From the NCBI GenBank assembly GCA_007131845.1, contig SLPT01000327.1, positions 1 to 6,858 on the forward strand: a DNA stretch of 6,858 nucleotides, in the 5' to 3' direction. This DNA is from Desulfobacteraceae bacterium (GTDB lineage Bacteria; Desulfobacterota; Desulfobacteria; Desulfobacterales; Desulfosalsimonadaceae). Positions 1-4,992 of this stretch are shown piece after piece. Under the pieces are notes generated by a model. It saw only the letters and a program-made list of their open reading frames with translations. It searched no databases and was not told where the DNA came from. Both the position numbers and the translations under genes were made by a program. Position 1 is the stretch's first letter, and each line of letters begins with the position of its first letter.

Positions 1-363
1 ATCTTCCATGATGTTGGTGGTAATCCGCAGGTAGTCCCGGCCGTCCCGGACGAAAATCGTGGAAACAACGCCAAGATCGTCACTGATGGCATCCACCATC
101 CCGTGCCGGCCTTCAACGGGGCTGCCATCCGCATCCACCATTTGCCCGTTTTCATAGCGAAGCTCCCCGAAATGCCTGTCAACATACAAATGCGCGGCAT
201 TGACATCGCCGCCGATTTTCATTTCCAGGCCGTGGCTGATCAGGTTGTCGGCCATCCGCGAGGAATACAGGTAGGAAACGCCAGTGAGCAGCACCCCCGC
301 CAGCAGCAGCAGCAGGAAAAACGCGCCGGCCAGCTTCATTCTCAAGGAAAGTCCTTTAAGCAT
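1..363 (-). CDS. Methyl-accepting chemotaxis protein, N-terminal part (Cache sensor), cut by left edge
   Basis: Reading leftward from ATG at 363, 121 codons stay open to the window edge. Seen: a short basic N-terminus (MLKGLSLRMK), one hydrophobic membrane segment at about residues 11-33 with a run of five leucines, then a periplasmic region. That region contains an AAHLYVDRHFGEL stretch and, near residues 98-117, VVSTIFVRDG followed by DYLRITTNI. The VSTIF.RDG.D..RI.TN pattern is characteristic of the Cache3/Cache2-type ligand-binding domain of chemoreceptors. Known for the family: a periplasmic Cache domain senses small ligands, and the HAMP and signalling domains, which would lie beyond the left edge, control CheA. 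The start is supported by a strong ribosome site (GGGAGGTGG, 371-379) just upstream. A sensor histidine kinase or diguanylate cyclase with the same sensor is possible because the output domain is not visible. Confidence 0.8.
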   Translation of the reverse strand, partial: MLKGLSLRMKLAGAFFLLLLLAGVLLTGVSYLYSSRMADNLISHGLEMKIGGDVNAAHLYVDRHFGELRYENGQMVDADGSPVEGRHGMVDAISDDLGVVSTIFVRDGRDYLRITTNIMED

Positions 364-489
364 AACAATCCACCTCCCATGAATCAAAAATTAATATTAA
401 AAACAGTTATTTATTTATTTCACCCCAACAGTGTACAAAAAGGCCGGCCCGTGCAGCGGCAGGCCCCTGGTAGAAAGGAGGCTTTAACC

Positions 490-741
490 ATGCAATATCT
501 GTTCCGACCTGACAGGTTCGCAACAGCGACCAGGACCACAGGATGTGCTGACGAAGAAAGCGCATCGTTTAAACGCCGCCGCGACAAATCCCACAGAATA
601 ATGACGCTTAGGATGCGCTTCCTTCGTCAGCGCATCCTATGGTCCTGTCACGGCCAATCGCCGGGGACGGGAATTCTTTTATTACTGAAAGCAGGAAGAA
701 ACGGTTTATCAGGGTATAATGAACCTGAACTGATTAGCTGA
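490..741 (+). pseudogene. Short frame with strong ribosome site, interrupted by hairpin repeats; possible gene remnant
   Basis: An ATG at 490 follows a near-ideal Shine-Dalgarno sequence (AAAGGAGG, about 475-482) and opens an 83-residue frame starting MQYLFRPDRFATATRTTG. From about residue 15 the frame runs through the two inverted hairpin repeats (532-646), and the encoded peptide there (CADEESASFK, then MRFLRQRILW) is simply translated repeat. The first 14-15 residues could be the start of a real gene into which the REPIN-like unit inserted. Alternatively the ribosome site is coincidental. I do not recognise the peptide and infer no function. Confidence 0.2.
532..646. repeat. REPIN-like inverted pair of hairpin repeats
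   Basis: Two 35-nt arms, 532-566 and 612-646, are inverted copies of each other, differ by only three transitions, and are separated by 45 nt. Each arm is itself a hairpin: stem GATGYGCT, loop GACGAAGRA, stem AGCGCATC, with AGGACCAYAG on its 5' side. In the right arm the stem extends to 11 perfect pairs (609-619 with 629-639). Two inverted REP hairpins with a short spacer match the organisation of REPINs/BIMEs, which are mobilised by RAYT (Y1 transposase) proteins encoded elsewhere. No RAYT gene lies in the window, and I do not see the canonical GTAG tetranucleotide, so the assignment rests on architecture. The same hairpin recurs at 1057-1081 and 2921-2945. Confidence 0.75.
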
Positions 742-877
742 AGATTCTGAAAGGCGGGAAGTATGTCAAAAAAATGTCACAACGACAGGAAATTGACAGG
801 AAAACAGACTGAAGATTGTGTTTTTGGAATGAGGTCGGACCTCTACAACCATCCGAAATAAAAACAAACCAATGCAT

Positions 878-897
878 CCCCCCCCTTTTTTCCTCTT
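878..897. repeat. Polypyrimidine tract, eight C then six T
   Basis: Eight consecutive C (878-885) are followed by six T (886-891) and then CCTCTT. Such homopolymer runs are prone to slippage, but no gene start or promoter can be placed on the tract, so a phase-variation role is not supported. It lies about 27 bp outside the left end of repeat copy A. Confidence 0.5.
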
Positions 898-923
898 GGA
901 ATTGCGATTTTACCTCCAAAATG

Positions 924-1264
924 ACCCTTGTAGCCAACCAATGCACCCAAAACAATACGGGTGAAAACGGGGCCGAATCACTTTAAGCATACGGTTTTGT
1001 ATTGTTTTCCTGCCCAAAGAGCGGGCTGAATGGTTATCCCGGCACCACCGGCAGTTGATGCGCTTCCTTCGTCAGCACATCCTATGGGCTGCGACGATCA
1101 GGATTGATGAGCGTGGAACACGGTTGAACCGGATGGTTGATACGGGAAATACGAGGGCTGCAATACCACCTGTTGCTTTTTGCGAATCCGATAATATTGA
1201 TCAAAGCCGTTGCGAAGGATATGACGTCATTGCCTTCTTGACGGACCGGGCTTAATGTCATATT
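924..1264 (+). repeat. Long repeated element, copy A (promoter-carrying)
   Basis: This is a direct repeat of 2786-3144. The left arm (924-1088) aligns with 2786-2952 at roughly 85 percent identity by eye with very short gaps, and its last 70 nt differ at only about three positions. The right arm (1218-1264) aligns without gaps to 3098-3144 with four mismatches in 47. The middle (about 1089-1217) is not recognisably alike in the two copies. The left arm holds a 10-bp inverted repeat (AAAACAATAC 949-958, GTATTGTTTT 999-1008) that copy B has lost, and the shared hairpin at 1057-1081. The right arm ends inside a promoter. No conserved protein frame spans both copies. I recognise no named family. 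Confidence 0.75.
1057..1081 (-). repeat. Shared REP-like hairpin, third copy, inside element A
   Basis: Read on the minus strand this is stem GATGTGCT, loop GACGAAGGA, stem AGCGCATC. As RNA the stem closes with one U-G wobble. On the plus strand the same position is a C-A mismatch, which suggests the minus-strand reading is the structured one. It is flanked by CCGG..ACCGG on the left-arm side and by CCTATGG on the other, and both flanks are shared with copy B. Confidence 0.7.
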
Positions 1265-1266
1265 AT
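1238..1266 (+). promoter_or_regulatory. Sigma70-like promoter of the first toxin-antitoxin operon, at the end of element A
   Basis: TTGACG (1238-1243) and TATTAT (1261-1266) are separated by exactly 17 nt. Each box matches five of six consensus bases. Transcription would start near 1273, about 40 nt upstream of the antitoxin ATG. The -35 box lies in a small hairpin (CGTCA, 9-nt loop, TGACG). The equivalent bases are conserved in copy B. Confidence 0.65.
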
Positions 1267-1287
1267 GATTTCAAAATGATATCATTT
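1258..1287. promoter_or_regulatory. Probable autoregulatory operator of the first toxin-antitoxin operon
   Basis: Two palindromes sit side by side: TCATATTATGA (1258-1268), which covers the -10 box, and a perfect 14-bp palindrome AAATGATATCATTT (1274-1287) at the predicted transcription start. Ribbon-helix-helix antitoxins with PIN partners, such as FitA with FitB, bind inverted repeats over their own promoter. The position fits repression by the antitoxin-toxin complex. This is inferred from palindromes and placement. Confidence 0.55.
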
Positions 1288-1312
1288 AAGCACATCAATA
1301 TCAGGAGGCGGT

Positions 1313-1573
1313 ATGAAAGCAATCACTATACGGGGCATAGAACCTGAAGTGGCCGAGAAGCTAAAGCAAACCGCAAACTCGCAGGGGAAAAGCACAAACC
1401 GGCTGATCCTCGATATGATTAAAAAAGAACTCGGTTTTGAAAAGAAAAAACAATACTCCCGACGATATAATGATCTTGATGATCTTTTCGGAACATGGAG
1501 CGAGAGCGAATTCCAGGAAATCAGCAACACAATCGATCAGCAAAGACGAATCGATCCGGAGCTCTGGCCATGA
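1313..1573 (+). CDS. vapB: FitA-type ribbon-helix-helix antitoxin
   Basis: An 86-residue protein that should bind operator DNA and neutralise the adjacent PIN toxin. The N-terminus is a ribbon-helix-helix fold: beta strand KAITIRGI (residues 2-9), helix from PEVAEKLKQTA, turn with GKSTN, second helix RLILDMIKKEL (about residues 30-40). The acidic C-terminal tail has DLDDLFGTWSESEFQE followed by RRIDPELW, the usual toxin-wrapping tail of FitA-like antitoxins. The ATG at 1313 follows a clear AGGAGG site (1303-1308). Its stop overlaps the toxin start as ATGA (1570-1573), so the two are translationally coupled. Transcription probably comes from the promoter at the end of element A, with repression at the adjacent palindromes. 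Confidence 0.87.
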   Translation: MKAITIRGIEPEVAEKLKQTANSQGKSTNRLILDMIKKELGFEKKKQYSRRYNDLDDLFGTWSESEFQEISNTIDQQRRIDPELWP

Positions 1574-1965
1574 GAAAAGCAATGATCGATACGAACATAT
1601 ACTCCATGGCCATGAGAGGGGATCCGGACATCGTTGGTTTGTTGCGAAAAATTGACCGGATAGGTATATCAACAATAAGCGTTGGCGAGCTTTTCTCCGG
1701 CTTCAAAGCGGGCGGCAGGGAAGAAAAAAACCGGGAAGAACTCGAGCTATTTCTTGACTCTCCGAGAGTGACAGTTCACGCAATCGAGGTGGAAACCGCC
1801 GATTGGTATGCCGTGATACTCAATCAGCTTAGAGCCTCCGGCACACCGATTCCGACAAATGATATATGGATTGCCGCTTCCGCCTTTCAGCATGGCTATA
1901 AACTCCTTACAAACGATAAACATTTTGGCTTTATCCAGGGGCTGGTTCAAATCGGGAAGGACTAA
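1570..1965 (+). CDS. vapC: PIN-domain ribonuclease toxin (VapC/FitB family)
   Basis: A 131-residue PIN-domain protein, the normal length for VapC/FitB toxins. The four acidic positions expected to bind Mg2+ are visible: D7 in MIDTN, E40 in VGELFSG, D98 in TNDIWIAA and D116 in LTNDKHF. Known family activity: cytosolic Mg2+-dependent endoribonuclease, often cutting tRNA or rRNA, held inactive by the partner antitoxin; the RNA target cannot be read from sequence. The start at 1570 is chosen because it overlaps the antitoxin stop by ATGA and puts MRKAMIDTN at the normal PIN N-terminus; an upstream GTG-type extension (from 1495) would lie entirely inside the antitoxin gene. All catalytic residues are present, so the toxin appears intact. 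Confidence 0.9.
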   Translation: MRKAMIDTNIYSMAMRGDPDIVGLLRKIDRIGISTISVGELFSGFKAGGREEKNREELELFLDSPRVTVHAIEVETADWYAVILNQLRASGTPIPTNDIWIAASAFQHGYKLLTNDKHFGFIQGLVQIGKD

Positions 1966-2052
1966 AAACGGCAACCCGCGAGAAAGACGCAATGGAGTCG
2001 GACCTTGCCGCGACCTGCTAAACGGATAGGCTGGGATAAGCGGTGTTAATTC

Positions 2053-2457
2053 TCAAAGCCAGAGTATCGGGGTATAGGATTCCACAGCCTTGAATTCCGG
2101 ATCCCCGGTAACAATGGTGGCGGAAAATTCCATGGCAGCAGCCACTGCAAAGGCATCTGCATAGGACAGCGGGTGTTGGGCTTTTATCTCCGCAGCCGCA
2201 ATGGCACGATCCGTGCCTGCATCCACCAGGTGCACCGGCAGTTTTGAAATGTCTTCAACCACTTCCCGGGCTGTTTCTGTTCCCAGCTTGCGGGAAACGA
2301 TGTAATAGATTTCGCCCAGATTGATCACTGAAAGCAGGAGCGAAGCATCACCGATCCGGGCTTTTCTGAGGATATCGCGCACCACCCCGCCGCCATGCTC
2401 GGCCTGAAAATAGGCGAGCATGGCGTAGCTATCGAGAACAAATCCCTTTTTTTTCAC
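2053..2457 (-). CDS. vapC: PIN-domain ribonuclease toxin, second system
   Basis: A 134-residue PIN-domain toxin read leftward from a GTG start at 2457. The acidic residues are in place: D9 in FVLDSYAM, E49 in NLGEIYYI, D101 in SYADAFAVA and D119 in TGDPEF. The sequence is clearly a different PIN subfamily from the toxin at 1570, so the two are not a recent duplication. An AGGAG ribosome site lies upstream, inside the antitoxin gene, and the toxin start overlaps the antitoxin end by 29 nt, indicating coupled translation. The start codon is followed by an eight-A run in the coding strand (GTG then AAAAAAAA), where slippage could frameshift the toxin. It converges on the first operon with 87 bp between the two stops. 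Confidence 0.9.
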   Translation of the reverse strand: MKKKGFVLDSYAMLAYFQAEHGGGVVRDILRKARIGDASLLLSVINLGEIYYIVSRKLGTETAREVVEDISKLPVHLVDAGTDRAIAAAEIKAQHPLSYADAFAVAAAMEFSATIVTGDPEFKAVESYTPILWL

Positions 2458-2698
2458 GCTGCTTCTCCTCTGCCCTTTCTTCCAGCAGCGCCCTGGTCAG
2501 GGAAGATTTCCCGGCCAGCTTGCCAAAAAGGGTATCCACGATGTCATCGGCCTGTGGTTCAAGAATGATTTTTCCCCCAACTTCACGGACAGTCATTTTC
2601 ATGCCGGGTTTGATGCGGATCCTTTTTCGGATCGGCGCAGGGATCACCACCCAGCCCTTGGAAGAGACAGTTACTGTTTTTGTGTATGCCGAGGTCAT
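2429..2698 (-). CDS. vapB: AbrB/SpoVT-type antitoxin of the second system
   Basis: An 89-residue protein beginning MTSAYTKTVTVSSKGWVVIP. Residues about 7-48 form a swapped-hairpin AbrB/SpoVT DNA-binding domain: TVTVSSKGWVVIPAPIRKRI, then IKPGMKMTVREVGGKIILEP. The charged C-terminal part (LLEERAEEKQREKK) would contact the toxin. The role is to neutralise the downstream PIN toxin and to repress the operon. I choose ATG 2698 over the in-frame ATG at 2719 because 2698 has GGAG five bases upstream, whereas 2719 lies inside the palindromic operator and has no ribosome site. Pairing of an AbrB-fold antitoxin with a PIN toxin is an established VapBC arrangement. Confidence 0.88.
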   Translation of the reverse strand: MTSAYTKTVTVSSKGWVVIPAPIRKRIRIKPGMKMTVREVGGKIILEPQADDIVDTLFGKLAGKSSLTRALLEERAEEKQREKKGICSR

Positions 2699-2710
2699 AC
2701 GCTCTCCGAT

Positions 2711-2758
2711 GTTATACATTTTATTTAAAATGGTATAACTTCATGAGATAAATGTCAA
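2711..2758 (-). promoter_or_regulatory. Promoter and palindromic operator of the second toxin-antitoxin operon
   Basis: Reading on the minus strand, a perfect -35 box TTGACA (2753-2758) is followed 15 nt later by TATACC, or 17 nt later by TACCAT, as -10 candidates. Immediately downstream and overlapping is a long near-palindrome at 2711-2739: outer arms GTTATAC and GTATAAC, inner arms ATTTTA and TAAAAT, with one extra base. This is a good candidate operator for the AbrB-type antitoxin. It overlaps the rejected upstream ATG of that gene. Confidence 0.6.
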
Positions 2759-2920
2759 GCTAACCGCAATGTTACCCCCTGAATTACCGTTGTAATCCAA
2801 CCAGTGCACTCCAAAACAATACGGTTGGATACGGGGTCGAAACACTTTAAATATTTGGTTTTATGGAATTTTACTTCCAAAAGAGCGGGCTGAATGGTTA
2901 TCCCGGTATCACCGGCAGTT

Positions 2921-2945
2921 GATGCGCTTCCTTCGTCAGCATATC
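2921..2945 (-). repeat. Shared REP-like hairpin, fourth copy, inside element B
   Basis: Read on the minus strand this is stem GATATGCT, loop GACGAAGGA, stem AGCGCATC. The loop and the 3' stem arm are identical to copies two and three. The 5' arm has two transitions relative to the perfect copy at 612-636, leaving one wobble and one A-C mismatch. It is the most decayed of the four hairpins. Confidence 0.65.
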
Positions 2946-2970
2946 CTATGGCGTACCCCGGCATTGGGGC

Positions 2971-3000
2971 GATTTCGATCCCGATTTCGATTTCGATTTC
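2971..3000 (+). repeat. Tandem hexamer repeat GATTTC
   Basis: Five consecutive hexamers occur in the variable middle of element B: GATTTC, GATCCC, then three GATTTC. They follow a small CCCC...GGGG hairpin (2956-2969). Copy A has nothing comparable. In one frame the tract reads as alternating isoleucine and serine, in another as alternating phenylalanine and arginine, a sign of translated simple repeat rather than protein. Confidence 0.8.
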
Positions 3001-3117
3001 GAAGGGCAGGCCGGACGGTGCATGCCAAAATCAATACGCACGATCCGGACAAGACCAATGCATCCATTCGGGCGGCTGCCTTACGTCTGCGGGATTCGAT
3101 ATGCCGTCATTGCTTTC

Positions 3118-3146
3118 TTGACGGACTGCGCTTAATGTCATATTCT
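3118..3146 (+). promoter_or_regulatory. Sigma70-like promoter at the end of element B, facing the carbohydrate-binding protein gene
   Basis: TTGACG (3118-3123) and TATTCT (3141-3146) are separated by 17 nt, in register with the promoter in copy A. The -10 box is weaker (four of six matches). Transcription would start near 3153, about 50 nt before the ATG at 3202. Confidence 0.5.
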
Positions 3147-3201
3147 GAATATATTTTACTATAACGTACTAAAAACCATGAAACACCCCGGGAGGTAGGC
3201 A

Positions 3202-3765
3202 ATGAAAAGACCCCTGATCACCCTGGTTCTGGCCGGCATTCTGGTTGCGGCAATCCAGAGCACCGCCTTTGGCATCAACCTGGTTGAAAACGGCGATTTT
3301 GAACAGGTCAGGGCGGATTCCTCGCCCGCGGGATGGGCATGGGCACTGGCCAGGAACACCCAGGCGGAGTTCGCCTTTGATGATGAGGAACGGATTCAGG
3401 GATCTCACTCCCTGAAAATAACCGTAAAAGACGATACCGGGCAGGTAAACCTGATGCCCGAGGCCACGGCCATGGGAACGCCTCAACCGGGGGCGTCCTA
3501 TGAACTGTCTGTTTGGGTCAAGACACAGGATCTGCGCTACAACCGGTTCATGGTAACACCGGCCATACGATTCAACTTCCGACCGACCCGCGTGCGGCCT
3601 ACCCCGCTGTTCAACCTCATGGACGACGTGGGAACAACGACAGACTGGAAGCAACTGACCATGCAGATCACCGCCCCCAATGATGCCCGGGAATTCATAC
3701 TCGATATGATTATCACACAGGGTACCGTCTGGATCGACGGGGTATCCCTAACGAGAGTCGACTGA
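3202..3765 (+). CDS. Secreted carbohydrate-binding-module-like protein (CBM4/9 family fold)
   Basis: A 187-residue protein with a signal peptide: basic start MKRP, hydrophobic core at residues 5-18, probable cleavage after AFG (residue 24). The mature protein opens with NLVENGDFEQ (residues 26-35) and continues with SPAGWAWA, GSHSLKI, ASYELSVWVKT, TTTDWKQLTMQI and GTVWIDGVSL. This order (NGDFE start, a W-rich strand, GxxSL, Y.lS.WVK, W..l, and a final ID.VSL) is the classic beta-sandwich of CBM4/9-type carbohydrate-binding modules. There is no catalytic domain, so it is a stand-alone exported binding or surface protein; its ligand is unknown. A GGGAGGT ribosome site precedes the ATG. The gene sits immediately after element B, whose promoter probably drives it, and converges on the phosphatase gene with 11 bp between stops. 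Confidence 0.75.
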   Translation: MKRPLITLVLAGILVAAIQSTAFGINLVENGDFEQVRADSSPAGWAWALARNTQAEFAFDDEERIQGSHSLKITVKDDTGQVNLMPEATAMGTPQPGASYELSVWVKTQDLRYNRFMVTPAIRFNFRPTRVRPTPLFNLMDDVGTTTDWKQLTMQITAPNDAREFILDMIITQGTVWIDGVSLTRVD

Positions 3766-3776
3766 AACGTATCCGG

Positions 3777-4814
3777 TCATGTTTCGAGCAGGATATCCCG
3801 CAAGCGTGCCAGGTCTTCTTCCGTCAGGGCGGTTCGTTCAACAAAATAGCCCGCCGCGGAACCATAGCGGGTTTGGATGTGGGCTGTGACCGCTTCGATG
3901 CAGTCCCTGGGTGCCGTCAGATAGGGGAACACGCGGTCCGGATCGATCCCCTGCCCGCTCATCAACCGATAGAGTTCAGGCAGCAGTTCCGCGATATAGA
4001 TATTGGACAACTGATGATCGTCTATGACGGTCTCCTCCGGAACCCCCAGGGCGAGCAATAACAGCGCGGCACAGGTGCCGGTACGGTCTTTTCCCCCGGT
4101 GCAGTGAAACACAAGGGGCCCGCCCTCCGGGTCGAGCAGCTCGAAAACAACCCGCTCCCACGCATGGGCAAAGGATTCGATGTTGCCGATATACCCGTCC
4201 ACCATGAAATCCGGATTGAGCCAATCCGTATCCCCTTCCCGGAAACGTTTCACGGCCTCCCCGAAATCATATTTTCCATGGGTGACCGGCAGGTGAATGT
4301 AGGACGTGTCGTTCGCCGGAAGGCGGTCGGGACTGTTTGCAATTTCCGAGTCGGTCCTGAAATCCACGATACGGCGAACGTTCATCTCGCGCAAAAGCGC
4401 TAAATCCCGATCCGAGAGCTTCCCAAGTCCGTCCGCCCGAAAAACCCGCCCCCATCGGACACGGCGGCCGTCATGCCCGGCGTAGCCGCCCAGGTCCCGG
4501 AAGTTGACCGTCCCGTCGAGCAGCAACCGACGCTCGGCAACGATCATGGCGCTTTTTCCCGATACGATTTCAAAGTAATGCCTGGCCTGAGGATCCAACC
4601 AATCGATATCGACGCATCCGTCTTCGGAAACCGCCACCGGCGTGCGCCGGTCGATGGCATCGGGGGATTTCCCGTGATATATGACCGCTTCCCCGCCGGG
4701 GTCATTGGTCTCCCAGCAGATTCGGAAAACCCCGCGCCCGATTTGCAAAGCCGCCGCATCGACAATTGTACCGGCCCGGTGGTTATTTGTATTTTTCTTT
4801 TTTTTCATGACCAT
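3777..4814 (-). CDS. Tyrosine/dual-specificity protein phosphatase (Tyr_phosphatase3, MptpB-like)
   Basis: A 345-residue protein read leftward. The catalytic half (about residues 95-345) begins with NFRDLGGY (104-111), has VDFRTDSE (150-157), and carries the CX5R active-site loop HCTGGKDRTG (237-246) with nucleophile C238, arginine R244 and the extra K242-D243 pair. The GKDRTG form of the loop marks the MptpB-like Tyr_phosphatase3 family, which acts on phosphotyrosine, phosphoserine/threonine and in some cases phosphoinositides. The usual HCxAGKDRTG alanine is glycine here. Residues about 15-95 resemble a fibronectin-III-like strand-rich domain (FRICWETNDPGGEAVIYHG). No signal peptide is evident, so it is probably cytosolic; the substrate is unknown. 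Start 4814 is one choice; ATG 4808 two codons later is equally possible, as neither has a strong ribosome site. It is divergent from cfa. Confidence 0.88.
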   Translation of the reverse strand: MVMKKKKNTNNHRAGTIVDAAALQIGRGVFRICWETNDPGGEAVIYHGKSPDAIDRRTPVAVSEDGCVDIDWLDPQARHYFEIVSGKSAMIVAERRLLLDGTVNFRDLGGYAGHDGRRVRWGRVFRADGLGKLSDRDLALLREMNVRRIVDFRTDSEIANSPDRLPANDTSYIHLPVTHGKYDFGEAVKRFREGDTDWLNPDFMVDGYIGNIESFAHAWERVVFELLDPEGGPLVFHCTGGKDRTGTCAALLLLALGVPEETVIDDHQLSNIYIAELLPELYRLMSGQGIDPDRVFPYLTAPRDCIEAVTAHIQTRYGSAAGYFVERTALTEEDLARLRDILLET

Positions 4815-4868
4815 CCACTATACAGGAAATCCAGTCCAAACACCAAGCATTTCAACGGCCGGGCATTA

Positions 4869-4897
4869 TGGACAATACCCCGGTGGATGATTATGAT
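4869..4897 (+). promoter_or_regulatory. Sigma70-like promoter of the cyclopropane synthase gene
   Basis: TGGACA (4869-4874) and TATGAT (4892-4897) are separated by exactly 17 nt, each five of six consensus. The predicted start near 4904 gives a leader of about 90 nt before the ATG at 4993. It lies in the 178-bp divergent spacer between the phosphatase and cfa. Confidence 0.55.
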
Positions 4898-4992
4898 TTT
4901 AGTATGTCAGCGTGAATCACCCCGATTTGCGCATTATTTCGCCCGGCGTGTTTCACCCTGACGAAAAAGGGAAAAACCAAAGGGAGGATGAC

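Larger units (their letters stand above)
364..923. other. Non-coding stretch upstream of the chemoreceptor
   Basis: This stretch has no convincing conserved protein on either strand. It starts with an AT-rich leader (about 381-421, including TTAT repeats) that probably contains the chemoreceptor promoter, though I cannot place its boxes. It then holds a strong ribosome site in front of a short doubtful frame (490-741), the inverted hairpin pair at 532-646, and a polypyrimidine tract at 878-897. A perfect TATAAT lies at 715-720 but has no matching -35 box. Reading frames here are short and contain the repeat hairpins, as expected for repeat-laden intergenic DNA. Confidence 0.6.
2786..3144 (+). 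repeat. Long repeated element, copy B (promoter-carrying)
   Basis: This is the second copy of the element at 924-1264, in the same orientation. Its left arm (2786-2952) and right arm (3098-3144) match copy A closely, while the middle (about 2953-3097) is different and contains a five-unit hexamer repeat. The left arm begins 28 bp beyond the -35 box of the second toxin-antitoxin operon. The right arm ends in a promoter facing the carbohydrate-binding-module gene. In the right arm the hairpin CCGTCA, 9-nt loop, TGACGG is perfect here but one pair shorter in copy A. Confidence 0.75.

Noticed and set aside
715..720. Perfect TATAAT as a promoter
   Set aside because: No acceptable -35 box lies 16-18 nt upstream, there is no extended -10 TG, and no gene follows.
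734..955. Minus-strand 73-residue frame (MFWVHWLATRV...)
   Set aside because: It overlaps the left arm of repeat copy A and the polypyrimidine tract, has no ribosome site, and the equivalent frame in copy B is not conserved.
1055..1255. Plus-strand frame MMRFLRQHILW... in copy A and its counterpart at 2919-3164 in copy B
   Set aside because: The shared peptide is only the translated hairpin. After it the two frames diverge completely, and no ribosome site precedes either.
1218..1255. Possible conserved C-terminus YxVIAFLTDxA followed by TAA in both copies of the long element
   Set aside because: Both right arms end in this 11-residue tail in the same frame, which could be a protein remnant. 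Two of the four differences change the residue, upstream frames do not match, and the conservation continues past the stop codon into a promoter.
532..2945. CRISPR array
   Set aside because: There are only four hairpin copies, at irregular distances and in mixed orientation, with no spacer-sized intervals.
2755..2964. Minus-strand 69-residue frame across copy B
   Set aside because: The corresponding frame in copy A is broken by stops, so the region is conserved as DNA or RNA rather than protein.
924..3144. Integron cassette array with attC sites
   Set aside because: The toxin-antitoxin cassettes point in opposite directions, the repeats lack the GTTRRRY/RYYYAAC core pattern, and no integrase gene is present.
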